Shown one piece after another: positions 1-12,974 of a stretch of 64,000 nt of DNA (positions within the stretch are counted from its first letter, which is position 1; each line of letters begins with the position of its first letter). A program made the translations under genes and the position numbers. The stretch is from Leptoclinus maculatus (lineage: Eukaryota > Chordata > Actinopteri > Perciformes > Stichaeidae), in the NCBI GenBank assembly GCA_032191485.1, contig JAVDOI010000008.1, forward strand, positions 21,833,049 through 21,897,048. Reading direction: 5' to 3'. The notes below the pieces were generated by a model. The model was not told the origin of the DNA. It searched no databases and saw nothing but the letters and a program-made list of their open reading frames with translations.

Positions 1-110
<110 letters not shown>

Positions 111-247
111 CATAAAGCAACACTCTGTTGTAAAGTTGTCAATCCGAAATGATGGCGCTACTGGATGTAGGATTTGTTTTAGGCTTTAACTGATTATTAT
201 ATTTGAGAGTTTTTAAAGTCTGATAATATAGTTTTTTTATGTCTGAC

Positions 248-3200
248 CAGTTGTCTGGAGGTGCTGGGCAGCAGCCGGGTCCTGGTGGCACTGCTGCTCC
301 TTCGGACACACTCCAGCTCGTCCTCGGTGTCCTCGTCGCTGGCAGGACACGAGTCCATACCCGTAGCAGCCAGACGCACTTCCAGCATCTGGAAGTCCTC
401 CTGAAGAAAAGTAAGAGAACGAGAATCAAGAAGGGGAAAACATTTACTGGTTGTTTGATTTGAGTTAAATATATGATTCACAAAAGTAACGACAAGTTTG
501 CAGGTAGAGAGTCGGACGGCAGCCTTTGCCAAACCGCAAATCTCCAGGTGATATTCATGAAACTCAACAGTATTTTTAGGCAGAGAGATCACATTCATAC
601 TCCTCTCCATGTAAGCTGGAAGCAGCACATGGGCACAAAACAGTAAGGGTGTCGATGTGCTCACCTGATTGTAGTCATCCAGGTACTGGTATCTATACTG
701 GTCTGGTTCTGTAGAACTTGGGTTTGATGTGTTGTCAGTAACACCAGGGAGTCCCTATGAACACATATTAATGGGGACACTGAGACAAATAGATCAAGTA
801 AATGACAGTTGAATGAAAACCCACTTTAAACGGTTGTCCAATGACTCACTGATGCTGCTGTAAGAGGCAACGTGTTTCAAAGGGGACTTACTGTTGCAGG
901 AATCTCTTGGCCCTCCACTCTGCCTCTCTGCATGGCAGGAGGCACCAGATTATTGAAATACTGCTTGAGCTCATCATCAGGCAAGTCGTTCAAATCAATG
1001 TCATCATCTGGGAATCAAACGCACGTTCACAAAAGGACTCAAGCTTTAAAAAAAAAAAAAAAATGTCGGTAATCTATGTTTAAAAGATCAAATCAAGGCT
1101 GTATGAACCTGTGATGTCGCTGTTCATGCTGTCCACACACATGAGCTTCTCGTTCACCAGGAAGCTCGAGTTGCTGCCACTGAAATGGTCACTGTCCTCT
1201 CCCTCACTCTGCACGTTGTCGTCCTCGGCTGGAGCTGGTGAAGGCTGATCCTGTTTGAACTGCCCAGGAAAAGAGAACGGATTCACAGGTACCTGATGAA
1301 CCGGTAAAAACAGCATTTATACACGAGAAACACCGTTTCAAATCCAAAACACCAACCTATATTTGAACATACTTTTGAAAATCCTTTGTATCCTGTAAGG
1401 AACCGGGGTAGAACGAGACTATTTAAAAAGACGAAATATGCCTAATTATAAAGACATTAAACGGAAAATTAAGCAACATAAAGGGTTTTCAATTATACGA
1501 GTTAAGCCTCAAAATGGGTCACATGGCTTCCTCTTCCTGATATGCACATGAAAAAGGTCCCCATTTTTATGAGCAAAAAAATGACTTTATTATCTATATG
1601 GCCCAGTTTTGGGTCTACGAGTTACTGCAAAAGAGCAATCACATAAACTGTACAACGGTCAGCTGGTCAAGAGTTACCAAAACGTGTACCGTTGCATCTG
1701 TGCTGTCTAGATGTCCAAAATGAGCAAACGTCAGAAGGCCTGTTGACAGATCTGTCAGAAGAGACGGGAAGAACAAAGTACATTAGTATCATTCAAAGAA
1801 AACGTGTCTTCATCTAGTAATGAGAATTATTTCATCTTTATGTATCAGAAAGCACAAATATACGTCCATATAGTCTTCGGTGAACTCACCTTTGATGCGT
1901 TCTCCAATCAAGAAAAGAGTAATGACTGAATCTGAGGCTGGGCAACATCGCCACAGTGTTATACCTATTGACCGTTTCACAGTTTACATCATAACACATT
2001 CTAAATGGACTCCTTTGTATTTCCTGTTATGATGTCTGTTAAAGCACGAGCTGACGGGAAGGAAACGTGGACCAAAGCCGTTGCCAGAGCAGCAGATTGG
2101 CAATAAAAACACCAATAAAGATAGACCGGTGCATCGATATTTACCCGTCCCGAGCTCTGTGTGCCGGCCGTGGACTGAGCCCATCTGCGTGGTAGGGAGC
2201 CCCAGCATGGAGCCTCGGTTTTGAGATGAGCTTTCATCCAAATGAATCTTCACCAGCATGTCTGAGAGACGGTGGGCGGCAATGAAGTCATCCGCATTGT
2301 CCCTTTAAAGCAGGCGGGGATGTAAACAATTAGGGTCACACAAAAATGACATGGAAAAAGAAGGTGGAATATAAATGATTATAGTTAAGACATTAAGAAT
2401 GCCCATCGCTCCGTAGTTACACACACAAAACATATATGTACGAGTTAAAAGTAGGCCGACATACTCGTAGCATGATTCACTGTAATTTAATTCAACATGT
2501 CGAATGTACAGAACTGGAAAAGTACTGAGTGAAATAATTCAACCTAGACGGGTTGATTCACAAAAAGATAAATGAACATTTAGATGCATTTCATAGCATG
2601 GCTTATGCTGTTAGGTGACAATCTCCTGCACTGATTTAAATCATGCTGACATTAGTCAACAAGCAATGCAATTACTACAAACTTAGAAAAACAATCTGCT
2701 ATTACAAAGCAATTCTACGAACTAAAACACGAGATCAGCTTTTTTTCTTCTTCCTTGACAACATTGCTAAAAAAAAAAAAATCAGCAGTGTGAACCACAT
2801 GTATTTATATACTCACAAGTCGTCCTTGAAGCTGAGGGCAAACTTGGGCTGTTCTCGAACAGATGACTGCGAGTTGGCCTCCAGATATGAAGCCTCAACA
2901 GGATCTCCTCTGTAAAGCAAGAGCACATAGCACTGCTGGTACAAAACCACTGGTTGGTATCATGCTAAACAGCTCCACATCAGGGTTACTGCTCCACAAA
3001 GACATTTAGCAACAGAGCACTGACTCACTGTGAACATCCTGTTACTTTAGTGGGAAATGTAAGACACCAGAAAGAGCTGCAGCAACATGTACCCATGTTC
3101 TATATTAGGCAATCATGTCTCAGTGTTTTGTCATAATGTATTCCTATCTTATCTATTTTTAGCATATTAATACTTCCTTTTTCCAGGAGCATTTCAATGC

Positions 3201-3541
3201 TTAAATTAGTAAAAAACACAAACTTCCCAAAACAGGAATTGGGAAAAGATGTCAGTGTCCATTGTCACACTAGTCAAAGACAGTTTGTGTCACGAGTCAC
3301 AGATTAATGCATGAGAGCATTTCCACAAAAAGCCACATCTGTCCCGAGCAGCAGCAGCGGGCTCCCACCTGTTGTCAGAGCCGGGTTTAATTTTAGCCAC
3401 TGTGGAGGCAGCCACTGGAAGTCCTGGGCCTGAACCCAGTGTCACGTTCCCCAGTGTGGCGCGGCCGCCGGTGCTGTCCAGGGACTTGCAGAGGAAACTG
3501 GGGAAGGCTTCATCTTCCAGCTTGTAGAAACTTTCCGCCAT
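248..3541 (-). CDS. cep192: CEP192, centrosomal protein 192, N-terminal exons (partial)
   Basis: CEP192 is the pericentriolar scaffold that recruits PLK4, Aurora A and gamma-tubulin factors. Coding exons, read on the minus strand: 3541-3369 (ATG in the context ACCATGG), 2909-2817, 2302-2145, 1751-1690 (tentative), 1259-1109, 1007-892, 754-665 and 400-248 (last donor uncertain). All have GT-AG borders and the phases agree, giving 332 codons; the rest of the gene is left of the window. The N-terminus (EDEAFPSFLCKSL, then NVTL and GLPVAASTVAK) matches the start of vertebrate CEP192. Residues from exon 1007-892 (DDDIDLNDLPDDELKQYF) correspond to the acidic segment that in human CEP192 binds the PLK4 polo boxes. 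Exon 400-248 is also acidic (SDEDTEDELE). Exon 1751-1690 is called from a strong acceptor and because its 62-nt length repairs an otherwise broken phase; its protein has no match I recognise. The large C-terminal repeat region is not in view. Confidence 0.9.
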
Positions 3542-4145
3542 GGTTTGGAATGGAGGAGGTGACCTCAGTTCAGCAGGTGAAGACCATCTGTAATGTCTAG
3601 GACTAGGGGACATAAAGGGCAGGTCGGTATCACTTTAGGAACTCCAAGTAAAATACATGCAAACTTGACAGTGCGCTGGCAGGGATGGGACCATTTAGAT
3701 TGTATGTCGGCGTGTTGATACCACCTCACAGCTGAGAAAATCAGATAAGAAAAGTAGTTTACTGCGAATACTTTTTAAAAAATGTGTTCATGCATGTTGT
3801 TTCAACGGGTGTAAAGTTTGGCCTCGCTACCTAGAAAACAAACTGAAAGTAATCAACACTAACGAGCTAACTTGATTTCTCTAGGTTAGCTTACTGTCAA
3901 CGCTAGCTCGTATAGCGTCCCTTGCTAAAAACAAGAGGGGTTTGTCAAAAGCACCAACACACTCCAAATCTGAGCTAACTGACGTTTTCTTCCATTATTA
4001 AGTTCGATACAAGTATTGCAACACAAGTTACAGACGACACAGATAAGTTAACTAAAACTGGGCTGCCATAACCCCAAAGCCATTTCAGCAAGAGTTAACG
4101 TTAGCGCTAAATCATAACGTTCATGTTAGTTGGACTTCAACTCAC

Positions 4146-4235
4146 GTCCGACACTCCAGAAGACCGCCGAGAGCTCGGTTCTTGTCCAACTCGAGGTTTG
4201 TCTCTATAAACTGGTGCGGACACGTCGCGAGGCGT
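4146..4235 (-). other. cep192: Probable non-coding first exon of CEP192
   Basis: On the minus strand a donor GAC|GTGAGT stands at 4145, about 600 bp upstream of the start-codon exon, in a CpG-rich stretch. It is the natural 5'UTR exon of CEP192. The upper end (near 4235) is a guess. A matching acceptor, ACATTACAG, lies at 3588 and would leave 46 nt of leader before the ATG, including a 5-codon upstream ORF beginning at 3587. All of this is inferred; no transcript is available. Confidence 0.45.
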
Positions 4236-4377
4236 CGTTAAGTTCCAAAAGAAACTTCCCAAACACTTAAGTTAGTCATTATCTCTTAAAAGGAGGCACA
4301 ACAAACAACCCGCACAACTGTTCGGAGGAACCAAGCAGCGCCCAGAATCCACAGGAAGCCCGCGTGAGCGTCCATGT

Positions 4378-4420
4378 CACGTGGGCGGGACTTAACCAAT
4401 TTAAACCGCTTTGATTGGAT
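4378..4420 (-). promoter_or_regulatory. cep192: CEP192 promoter core: E-box, GC box, paired CCAAT boxes
   Basis: CACGTG (4378-4383) runs straight into GGGCGG (4383-4388). A forward CCAAT (4396-4400) and an inverted one, ATTGG (4414-4418), follow. Clustered CCAAT and GC boxes are common in cell-cycle promoters, which suits a centrosome gene. The cluster lies about 150 bp upstream of the inferred first exon. No TATA box is evident. Confidence 0.45.
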
Positions 4421-5575
4421 AACTAAACTGAGGAGGAGGAAATTGTCAATCTCGATAGGCTGGGATTCACGTCGTTCCGCTGGACTTTTAGACACTTGGG
4501 ACAGTTTGGGCATCGGCACATCATTGCATCCATCGTGTTTGTCCATACAAGATGAATGAAAGAAGAGGGGGGTAGCTATTTTTAGACTGCAGCCATAATG
4601 TAATGGCAATATAGAATACAACAATATACAACAAATTGTGGACATTTACAGAGTATAAATAAGCTAATGAGTTTAAGTTAGGTTATTTTCCGACCATACA
4701 GAGGGACATAAATGTAGATGTACATTATATTTGTTGCAGGTTGAGAGTGGAGTTTGTTGGATCAAGTGTTCCTCCCAAGCAGCTGCAGGAGTATTAGTTA
4801 GCAGACAGCTGCATCATGAGCATTCCACTTTGTGAGGCATGGAATGAATGAATGTTATCCTTCCTGTCAAAACAAATGACATGCCCTTTATTTCTCTTAA
4901 TTCAGAGTGAAGCTGGGAGAAGACATTTTTCTGTTTAAAAAAGTAAGCCACATCCAGTTGCCTTCAAAGAACCAATACCAGTTCACACGTTTTAGAATAT
5001 CATTCATAAAGTGTCAACAATAACTGACTTTTCACCCAACTCAGCATTCAAAAATGCAGTGGATCAATGTCCTACAAAGGAAATGTGTTGTGATGAATCA
5101 TGTGCTATTTCTATATAGGAGCTGTCCCACATGGTAATCAGTCACTCATGAATGAATGCCGTCAGTTTGAGTGTGGAAGGAAAACTATTCAAAAATAAAA
5201 TTCTCTTCGTATCTTGTGTCGCTTATTCAAACTTCCACCATCAGCGATTTTAAACCACTGTGAGCGCTGAGCGAGAACACTTCCTCTGTAGGCACTGAGG
5301 GTTGCAGGTCGTCGGTGTCCTTAGGAAAAAACTTACCGGCCGTCTCGGACGTCGTCTCAGGACCCCAAAAAAAAAAAAACTATATGCGCTTTTTAATGCA
5401 CATTCCAAAAACGTAAAGAACTAGAACACAAAACTGAATAGGGGGAATGTTTAGTTGATTGTTCACATACATACATACATAGAAATGGTTATCAAATGGC
5501 TTCACTGGCCATGTAATGCAAAATTCACTAAATCTCCATGAAAGAAAAAGAACAAAACATTTAGAAAACAGAATC
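4421..5575. other. Intergenic spacer between CEP192 promoter and SEH1L 3' end
   Basis: AT-rich DNA with only short chance ORFs and no splice-flanked coding segment. It ends at the SEH1L poly(A) signal. An A-run is present near 5367. Nothing else recognised. Confidence 0.6.
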
Positions 5576-5581
5576 TTTATT
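5576..5581 (-). promoter_or_regulatory. seh1l: SEH1L polyadenylation signal
   Basis: AATAAA on the minus strand, about 86 bp beyond the SEH1L stop codon, implying a short 3'UTR for the long isoform. Confidence 0.7.
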
Positions 5582-5666
5582 AGAAATGAATGGCACTTGT
5601 GTTGTTCCCGCGCACCCCTCCCCCCTAACCCCATCCCTTTCTATTTGAGCTAAAACACCCCAAAAA

Positions 5667-8600
5667 TCACAGTCCTTCAGCCTCTGGTAAGGGCAGCAGT
5701 GCTCGAGAGTAGAGTCTGTGGGGAAGAGGCTGTTGCTGAGGCTGAGCGGGCTCAGCGTCACAATGCTCTATGAGAGAGGAGGGAGGCAGCAGGTGACCAT
5801 ACCTGGTCCCCGCTCTGGGAGGATCCAGAGGCGGAAAGAAATACCTGAAGCAACACAAAAAAATGGATGGAGACGACGATGGAATAGGGGAGGGGGAAAC
5901 ACGTCAAAAGGAAGTAGAAATGAGAGATTTTAAAAAGGATGCATGTATGCTTTAGAAACTGAAAAAAGAGGGGGGAATGGCAGACAGAGTAGTGATAAGG
6001 GTTTATTCTCTAAAAGGTGGGTGAGCGTTGTTCTCTAACAAACAGGTTGGAATCTAAACAAAGTGGAAGCTGTGAAAGCAGAACCGTGAGGGTTTCCTTT
6101 CCATCACAGAGCCCTTCACCAGCAAGCATTCAGCTAGGACACGACATATTCAAATGCATCGACACAAGGGCAAGTGGCAGCTGGTGCAGAGACATTAGTA
6201 ATACGCAGGATGCTGGTTTGTCTTTGGAGAGGTCAGCTGCCGCAGGGGAGGGGCAAAGGGAGCTCTCTTGCCAATCCTGCATGCAACAAGCAGTACAATA
6301 CCACATTACTTCAACAAGCCCGCCGCTCACAAACAGGAATGCAAGACAATCTTTTATGCAAAGTCATTTCACAAAAATCAAATCTGGGGTTTAGAGCGCA
6401 ACAGAGCACGTCACACGCAGATGTTCAATAAGGTTAGAGATGACTGGAGTAAAGTTGAAAGCTGCAACGCTGGTAAATACAGAGGTTTTGTAAAGTTAAG
6501 AGGGTTGTTAAAGTTGAACATAAATACAGCCACATACCGACTCTGATGAGCTCAAACACTTTTGAAACCGGTTCATACAAACATCCAATATTAACTCATT
6601 TGTAATCCAAAACATGAACCGTACCTGGAGCAGATGAAGAGCCACTTAAAGCTACTGGTCATACCAGACCAAGTAAAGGCTGGAGCAACAACAACATGAG
6701 TGCACTGAATTGAGAAAGTGTGACTTTTATTTCATACGACTTCGACGTTTCATTTATAAAAGAAAGACCGTGATCTCTTCTTTGACAAGTTACATCGTCT
6801 CGCTTTAGAGTCATCGCTGTCAGTGGCTGTATTCATACTCGTATTGTTATTACGGTTGGTTAATGAGCTTCATTCAAGTCCTTCTGCTCAGCAAAGAGTT
6901 TGGCATTACTTGCTCAAGGATGCATTGAAATTGAAAAGAGAAGAATTACATCTCAAAATGGCAATTGAGACGTAGGCGCTTCAAGCTAATCAGATTCATC
7001 AATATTTACAAAATAATATTACCCAACACCAAAATGGTTCTGCTGCATATCCCAAAATATAAATTTGAAATAATCGTCACATATCGAATTTATATAAAAG
7101 CGGTTTATTTAACTTTTGATACCAAGAGTGTGGTTAGCGCTAACACTGACAATGCAAAGTGGAAACTACTCTTGCATGCATCTGTACAAGTCAAGAGGGG
7201 GAAAAAAAACACACCACAGCACATCCAACTCCGCAGGCTCGGAAGCCAAGCTCTTTGCATGAGTGCATCATTTGGTCAGTGTGGGGCCCAGGAGGTGTGT
7301 CAGTGAGCGGCTGCAGTCCCGGTCAGTGTGAGGCATGATAAGCTGTCAGTTCTGACCGGCTCGGGTCGGGCTGGGTGAGTGGCGGCGGACGCACCACACC
7401 ACCTACCTTCCTGCAGACATCCCGTTCTGGGAGGTCTGGACCGAGGAGCCCACAACGCTGCTCATGGCTGTGGGCTGACCGGAGGAGCCGGTGAGTGGGC
7501 TGCCGTCCCCTTTCAGGATGCCCGTGCACTTCCAGTTGTCCATGTAGTTTGCTGCGGGGTGGGGGTGTGGGGGGGGGGGGCAATGTTAAAGTGAGTATTC
7601 ACGCTGCAACATGATCGACAAGTGACCATGAGTTCATCATTTCCTCCATAAAGTGGAAAAAAGCTGATGGAGGAATGTGTCATTTGGTACTTTTCTTTCT
7701 TTCACATTCCACACATGGACAATGAAAATGTGACAGAAATGAGAGGGAGCCGAGATACAACCACCACGTGATGCAGCTGCATCACCCCAAAATAAAGCTC
7801 ACGACATTCGGAAAAGTAATCGCACATAATTCAGTAATGCATGTGGGCTAATTTGTCCCATCGCTGTAATTTGATGTGATCATTGCACATTTTGTGCACT
7901 CGTGTCTCATTAGACAGTAATAGCAAAGTAAAGTACAATATAAGTAAACAATTACCACACGTTTGAGAAAACATTTTTTAAATCCTGCTTGACTTTTTGT
8001 TGCACTCCTGACTGAACTGGAAGTGAACAGAGGGGGCGGAGCTACTGGGATGCTCAGTGAGTAAAGATGCAACAGTTTCTACTCCAACACACAACAGGGA
8101 CGAAAACTCTCTCTCCCTCTGTGTGTGTGTGTGTGTGTGTAAAAGTGTGCATGTGTGTAATGTGTGAGAGAGATTGAGACAGTCGGCCCACAGTGACCCA
8201 GACTGGAACTTTTGGTTTGTTTTCAGGTTCCACCAAGGAGCAGCAGCTGAATCGAGTCTGACACCTAGTGGTGAGATACGGCATACTGGTAAGGTCCCAG
8301 TTTAGCTTAGTATCAAACCTTTTTTTTTTTTTTTACACTGGCCCAATTGTACAGGAATGTACCGTACATCATAACAACTCAGATGATTTGAGAATAACTG
8401 TATCTGAGCGACCCGACGACTGATGCCAACAACGCATAGGCCAAAGTCACTCAACACCTGGTGAGAGTTCACTCCAACGAGCATTTTAAACATGTTGGAC
8501 TAAAAAAATAAAAACTGCTGTCAGTATAGCCGTCACTAAACTTAAAGGAACACAGACGAGCAGTCGTCGACGGAAGCCAACAGTAACCTCTTACCTTTCC

Positions 8601-11600
8601 AGAGGCGCACGCAGCCATCATCACCGGAGGAGGCCAGCAGGGTGCTGGTGATGTTCCAGCTCACACGCCACACCTGGGAGTTGTGGTTGTCGAACTGAGC
8701 CACAATCTGCACCTCCAACTTGGTGGGTCCTGTGGAGGTGCTCTCCTTCCTGTCCGATGGATCAGAAAATGGTTTTACACAGCGGTAGCTTGTCATTTCT
8801 GTCATTTAGAATGGTTGTTAAATCGGTTGCGGCTGCAGAAGCGCGTCCGTTAAGACGTTGCATGCGTATGGAATTAGTCACCTCATGGGAACGAGCTTAA
8901 AGATTCGGACGTCTTTCGTTGCGATGGCGAGCACGTGGAAGGATCTCCCCAGGTTTGGGGCAAATGCGATGTCATGGACGGCGTCGGTGACCGTCATCAG
9001 CGTCTCTGCTTTAGCATATTTCCTGGTGTTTTCATTATACTCGTAGATCTGAACTTTCCCACCGTACGTCACGTTACTGTCGTCGCTCCCCACTGCAAAC
9101 ATTGGCGGGTGGGCACGAGAGCTGGGTGGTAGGGAGGAAACACACGAGACAAGTGTCACAAGGTCACAGTTCATACGTTTCAAAAACGGTCGGCAGCAGA
9201 GAACCTTCCAGTTGAAAAGGTAATTTACAGAACGTCTTGAATTTACCACCGCTCTGCCAGAATGTTACTTATTGGACCAACTCTTTTCTTTTATTAACGT
9301 AAAGACAAATGATTTCATTGAATGTCCAACTCTAGAAATACACACAGCTGGTTATTAAGACAAAGTTATTGTTTTTTTAAAGTTCACATCCTGCATGAAT
9401 GACTTTCTGTTACTAACAGTTCACTGAGCAACACTTGTCCTGCTCCATCCCACAGCCTGGGGTGAATAGCATCTGTATTGTGATTGATAATAATTGTTGC
9501 AGTTTTGTGTGGGTTAAGTTGTAACTCCACTTTTCAACTTGGAAATAAGAGCGTGTGAGGAGCACATGAAGGCAGTAAGACAGCAGACAGGAAGTATTAG
9601 GTTTCAGACCCAATACAAAAGGCCTTTTTCACAGCAGACATGTTAACATGAACGATCAATTCAAGTGTCCCAGTGAGCCCCGACTGGGTTCAACGGCAAT
9701 GCTTGTTGTCAGAAATCTACTTGCCCAAAGTCAACTTTTACTTGCTACTAAACTATTTTTTAAATGTATTATTGTTTATCAAAAAACAACGACTAAAGTT
9801 AATTGTCATGTTTTATTATTATTTAAGTAAATTAATCTGTTTTGTTTCGCCCACATCCTCCAACTCCACCCAACTAAACTTGCGCTTCAGATCGTACATT
9901 TTTTCTTTATCCGACCCCCATTTCTCTTGCGAGTGCCCGATCAATACTAAGTTGTATTGCAAGGCGAGGTACATAGGACTGGAACTGAAGAACCGTAAAT
10001 CTTCTACACGTAAATCCCCCCCCCCCCCCAAACAAAGTCACACTGCGGTCTAACCTCGAGGGGTTCCAAGAGATGCAGCTGCAGCTGAGCTTGCAGGAGA
10101 TCTCGTGCTGCAGGGACCACTGACTCAGGTTCATCACGTCGGGGGCCTCGTAGATCCTCACCACTCCGTCCGCGGAGCAGGTGGTCAGCATCAGGCCCAT
10201 GTGTTTAGGGGCGAACTTCACGTCGGTCACTGAGGTTCTGCTGTCCACTAGCGTGGTTCTCTTTATCTAAAAACGGAACAGCGTGGAAACTATTTGATCA
10301 GGTTCGAACAGACGACTGTAGAAAAGTATTTTTAATATATAAAAAATAGGGACAACAAACTAAATATATTATATAATATACATTTGTTGCATTAGCGAAA
10401 TTGTAAATATTGCTGTTAAAGTCAGAACCGGAAATAAAGCTGCGTAATACGGCCAGAATCTTCTATCACGATATAGGTCATTTCATATCTCAATAACGGC
10501 ATCTGGTAGTTCAATAAGTAAATATGTATATGAAAAGACCACATGGTACCTTGGTAACCGGTTCTTGTACACTCCTGTGTGAATTAAATACTTGAAAAAT
10601 GACGTGTACTGTGCATTTTCTCATTTAATTAAGAACTTAAGTGCAAAATGAACATAAACGTTTCTAGTAAACTTCAGAAAATAAATGAATATGTTTAGCT
10701 ATACACTGACTATGTTTACATGCATGCACAAAAATACAGAGTAATCAGATTAGGTAAGTAGTAAACAGAGTTTGATCTGATTTTCTAAGAATTTTTAGAT
10801 AGTATGTGCTTGTTAATTGAGAAGATGTAATTGTGTATCGCAATACATGATTTCATCAGGATACGATTCCATTGAGAGACAATAAATTATCATATTGAAT
10901 TAACGGAATCAGACAACACTGCATGTTTACTCGCGTGCGCACGGGCATCTGTTTTAGAGACACTGGCAGCTAAGCTAATTAAGCTATCTCCAGAGGCGAA
11001 GTATCCCGCCATCTTTGTGCTGGAAGTAAAATTATACTGCAAAGCATCCGCAACACACACATAACATGTATACAAGTCGCTTCATTATTCGGCTGACGTA
11101 TACAAGGTGACTTAAAATGGAAACCATAGTTTCAGCTTCGATAACCAGAAGCTGATGCCTGGTTTCCAGCCTGACAACCAGCCGTGATGCTAGCGTTGCA
11201 CTAACCCAGTGGCTCAGTCCTCTCTGCTTGTCGTTGGACTCTCCCACAATCTCTTCCCACACAGCAGCTGTCCTGTCGAAGGAGCAGGAGGCCAGAACCT
11301 GCCCGAATTCTGGATGAGCCCAGGTCACTCTCCACACTGATCCACTGTGTGTCTGCACACAAGAGAATACATCTTTTGACAAACCAATAAACCATAACAC
11401 TAATTTACATTTCAAGCTGAATCTATAGCAGTAATACCACAAGAGACACAGAGTAGGACATAAATTGTCACGCTGTCTTATAGACTCAGATTTGACCAGG
11501 AAAGCCTTTAATGGTTAAAATGAATGAAGCAGCAGGAGGAGGCTTACCTTCCAGCTGGCTGTGCAGTGCCACTCTCCATTCTCACTTTTATCCCAAACCT

Positions 11601-12163
11601 GAGAGAAAGAAGATGTGAAACAATGATAGGAAATATTGCTGAGACGATAGGCTCTGTGTGCACGCTTGTGGAGCTGGTAACATGGGACCTTCAATGACAT
11701 TCCTTAGGTTTACAACTACAACTAATGTTAGGTAACATTTACTAAATTACAGGTGTAACCTTACTAAACATGCACGGGGTATTTCTGCCGTGTTTACATT
11801 AGCTACACAGCTTAAGTTACCTACAGCTAACGTTACCCTAGCTTGTATGCTACAGGTAAACTAGCTACATTTAATAAAGTGAAGTTGCATGCGATAGTCA
11901 GAATTAGCAACAGATTTAGCAAATTAACTAACGTAACGTCTCTCAACAAGTGGTGGGAGGTAGACAGCAAATCCAATAACGACTTACGGGTGTTTATAAC
12001 AGGCTAGCAGCTAACGCTAGCTTGTTAACATTAGCAAACTGCTGAATAATACCTTGACACTTTGGTCACTGGAGCAAGTTGCCATTCTCCGGCCGTGGAA
12101 ATCATACGACACATCGTGAATTAGATCTTTATGATCTGCTGCAATACTACGCGCTACAAACAT
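5667..12163 (-). CDS. seh1l: SEH1L, nucleoporin SEH1 (WD40 beta-propeller)
   Basis: SEH1 is a WD40 protein of the nuclear-pore Y (Nup107-160) complex. It also works at mitotic kinetochores and, as part of GATOR2, in amino-acid signalling to mTORC1. Exons, minus strand: 12163-12053, 11598-11548, 11352-11206, 10266-10055, 9121-8882, 8749-8595, 7551-7407 and 5844-5667. Together they encode 412 residues with consistent phases and GT-AG borders. Recognisable blocks are the start MFVARSIAADHKDLIHDVS, then CSSDQSVKVWDKS, THSGSVWRVTWAHPEFGQ, DVKFAPKHMGLML, TVTDAVHDIAFAPNLGRSF and SSGDDGCVRLWK. The last exon (RYFFPPLDPPRAGTRYGH to stop) is the proline-rich tail of the long vertebrate isoform (human form B, 421 residues). 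If the intron after exon 7 is retained, the reading frame stops at once (AGG TAG), giving a short form like human isoform A. The gene is divergent from PTPN2. Confidence 0.97.
5845..7406 (-). other. seh1l: SEH1L intron 7
   Basis: Intron of about 1.56 kb before the isoform-specific last exon. It holds only short chance ORFs and AT-rich sequence. No repeat was recognised. An alternative terminal exon for the short isoform may lie here but I could not identify one. Confidence 0.7.
8121..8140. repeat. (GT)10 microsatellite
   Basis: Short GT tract in the SEH1L intron between exons 7551-7407 and 8749-8595. Confidence 0.9.
10267..11205 (-). other. seh1l: SEH1L intron 3
   Basis: AT-rich intron of 939 bp between the exons ending GLSHW and starting IKRTTLVD. 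No coding segment is present. A few phrases near 10835-10870 resemble old dispersed fish repeats but are too decayed to name. Confidence 0.6.
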
Positions 12164-12238
12164 GATTATATCCGGCTAGCAGCAAAACTAGCTAAGCTGG
12201 TTGCTTAGTAGGCCTGTCATGTGTCTAAACCTAACTTG

Positions 12239-12262
12239 TGTGCGCGCGCGTGTGTGTGTATA
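12239..12262. repeat. Alternating CG/TG tract (Z-DNA-prone)
   Basis: Strict purine-pyrimidine alternation, TGTGCGCGCGCG followed by TG repeats, located 76-99 bp upstream of the SEH1L ATG. Confidence 0.85.
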
Positions 12263-12953
12263 ATGTTTGGCGGGTCCTCGTAGTGTGCAGTGTGTGCGCA
12301 TTACCCGACTTGACCACAGAGGGGCGCATTCAAACCATTTTCTAGTTTAATCCTGTGGGTAAATCATGTTTTGAGTTACTTTATGATAAAGTCTATGTTG
12401 AAACTTGTCGTGTCGAATTGAACATTAACCAGAATATCATTTGGGAAAATTTGAAAATGCAAAGCTGAGAAATTAGTTTACTCAATTTACACGTTAGCTC
12501 CACTGCCAAGTAAACAGCCCTCCTCCTCCGTTCACTGGGGTTGCCAAGTTTGGTGGAGTCTTTATCTACATTTTGCATTAACACTCATATTGAACACTTT
12601 AAGACAAGAGGTCTATGGCAGAAGTGTTTGTCAAATGTTTATTTTGTATTGTGTGGTGCTTTATTTGTCATTATAATCATGCCTTGTATATAATGTGAAG
12701 AAAAAAATTAGGGTTGAACAAACTTTCATAATTCAATAGTTTATTGCAAGACAAAGTGTTGACACATGTCGATATATATAATAAAACATCCACAATATGT
12801 TTAATACAGCAATATGTGATTACGTCTTTTTTTTTTGGTAGGTTGACAAAAACACATAACTGGCAACCCGGTCAGTCAGCGTGCATGCAGTATTGTGTTG
12901 AGCAGCAGACTCCCCGCAGGGATCCCCAGGGTTACACACACAGCGCTGTTTAG

Positions 12954-12974
12954 ATGGCTGACAGAAAGGAGTAA
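12954..12974 (+). promoter_or_regulatory. ptpn2: Possible upstream ORF in PTPN2 leader
   Basis: A six-codon ORF (MADRKE, stop) starts 90 bp before the PTPN2 start codon. It would act as a uORF if the transcript begins upstream of it, which is not known. Confidence 0.3.

Noticed and set aside
1890..1937. Possible CEP192 exon with donor ATCAAAG|GTGAGT
   Set aside because: Every usable acceptor gives a length divisible by three, so it cannot repair the phase between neighbours, and the protein does not resemble CEP192.
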